From Clostridia bacterium (GTDB lineage Bacteria; Bacillota; Clostridia; Oscillospirales; CAG-272): DNA of 5,382 nt. The notes below the pieces were generated by a model, which saw only the letters and a program-made list of their open reading frames with translations, was not told the origin of the DNA and did no database searches. The DNA lies in NCBI GenBank assembly GCA_017452335.1, contig JAFTMP010000239.1, positions 1 to 5,382 of the forward strand, written 5' to 3'. The position numbers were made by a program, and so were the translations under genes. This document shows positions 5,044-5,382 of the stretch, one piece after another; within the stretch, counting starts at the first letter, position 1, and every line of letters starts with the position of its first letter.

Positions 5044-5219
5044 ATGATGCATCGCCTGCGGCGATATGATGTTTTTTCGCTTCGCTCAAAATGATGTTGC
5101 TCCACTTCGTTTCGCAATGATGCGATGTTTGCCATAAAATGTGGCGAAGCCACACATCATTAGGCGAAGCCGTCATCATTGGCGTAGCCGTCATCATTTG
5201 CCAAAGGCAAACATCATTG
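5044..5219. repeat. Hairpin array, upstream of the four-helix-bundle operon
   Basis: About seven units. Hairpins are at 5051-5065 (ATCGCC/GGCGAT), 5072-5091 (imperfect, core GCTTCGC), 5097-5117 (TTGC/GCAA ends, worn), 5140-5154 (TGTGGC/GCCACA, loop GAA), 5163-5171 (GGC/GCC, loop GAA), 5181-5189 (GGC/GCC, loop GTA) and 5197-5211 (TTTGCC/GGCAAA). The separator is ATGATG in the half near the operon (5044, 5066, 5091, about 5118) and CATCAT in the half near the tRNAs (5155, 5174, 5192, 5212), flipping near 5125-5139. The array spans the whole gap between the tRNA terminator and the operon's -35 box. Confidence 0.87.
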
Positions 5220-5252
5220 AAAAAAGCACTTGCTATTGCAAGTGCTTTTTTC
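5220..5252 (-). terminator. Terminator of the tRNA-Thr/tRNA-Tyr transcript
   Basis: GCACTTGC (5227-5234) and GCAAGTGC (5239-5246) form a perfect 8-bp stem with loop TATT, flanked by A and T runs that extend the symmetry to 14 bp. On the minus strand seven T follow. It begins two bases after the CCA end of tRNA-Tyr and could also work in the plus direction. Confidence 0.92.
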
Positions 5253-5253
5253 T

Positions 5254-5337
5254 GGTGGGGGATGGTGGATTCGGACCACCGAAGTCAGTGACAACAGATT
5301 TACAGTCTGCCCCCTTTGGCCGCTCGGGAAATCCCCC
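5254..5337 (-). tRNA. tRNA-Tyr (GTA)
   Basis: The 5' end GGGGGAT pairs with ATCCCCC before the discriminator A and an encoded CCA. The anticodon arm is CAGA-CTGTAAA-TCTG with anticodon GTA. The long variable arm (about 14 nt) is typical of bacterial tRNA-Tyr (class II). It is transcribed with the tRNA-Thr three bases upstream and ends at the terminator at 5220-5252. Confidence 0.96.
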
Positions 5338-5340
5338 ATA

Positions 5341-5382
5341 TGGAGCTGGTGATCGGAGTCGAACCAACAACCTGCTGATTAC
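5341..5382 (-). tRNA. tRNA-Thr (NGT), 3' part
   Basis: The 3' portion shows the T loop TTCGACT with a 5-bp T stem, acceptor strand CACCAGC, discriminator T and encoded CCA. The window ends inside the anticodon loop: GTAATCAGC gives the last two anticodon bases GT followed by AA, so the anticodon is NGT, threonine. The 5' half lies outside the window. Confidence 0.85.

Overview
The window reads like a chromosomal segment of an uncultured gut-type Firmicute (Clostridia). AGGAG-type ribosome binding sites, near-consensus TTGACA/TATAAT promoters, CCA-encoding tRNA genes, an Rrf2-style operator and palindromic intergenic repeats support this, but the species cannot be named. Every gene is on the minus strand, so transcription runs from high to low coordinates.

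Layout from right to left. Positions 5254-5382 hold a tRNA-Thr (cut by the window edge) and a tRNA-Tyr, closed by a strong terminator at 5220-5252. An array of small hairpins (5044-5219) fills all the space between that terminator and a consensus promoter (5015-5043). The promoter drives a two-gene operon: a four-helix-bundle protein of the S23/bAvd type (4641-4994), then a cysteine-rich TIGR04076-like protein (4312-4644) that overlaps it by 4 nt. A second hairpin array (4083-4267) follows the operon. Next come a GNAT acetyltransferase (3547-4026), its terminator (3484-3531) and a cluster of other palindromes (3356-3471).

Positions 1804-3360 are an IS110-family insertion sequence. Its DEDD/Ser recombinase is split by one frameshift in a run of nine A. 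Removing the 1552-bp element rebuilds a perfect 16-bp hairpin, so the insertion site is visible directly. The non-coding region upstream of the recombinase contains two stem-loops, each carrying a 10-nt copy of one of the two element/host junctions, which fits a bridge RNA.

The left end is a sulfur-metabolism operon, cysK (670-1602) then nifS (1-611, truncated). It is driven from one promoter (1734-1762) with two 19-bp inverted repeats of Rrf2/CymR type. CysK makes cysteine and NifS draws sulfur from it, so joint control by a cysteine- or Fe-S-sensing repressor would make sense.

The best candidates for something undescribed are (1) the four-helix-bundle operon bracketed by two arrays of sequence-variable, GNA-triloop hairpins with mirrored separators, and (2) the well-resolved IS110 insertion with its putative bridge RNA.
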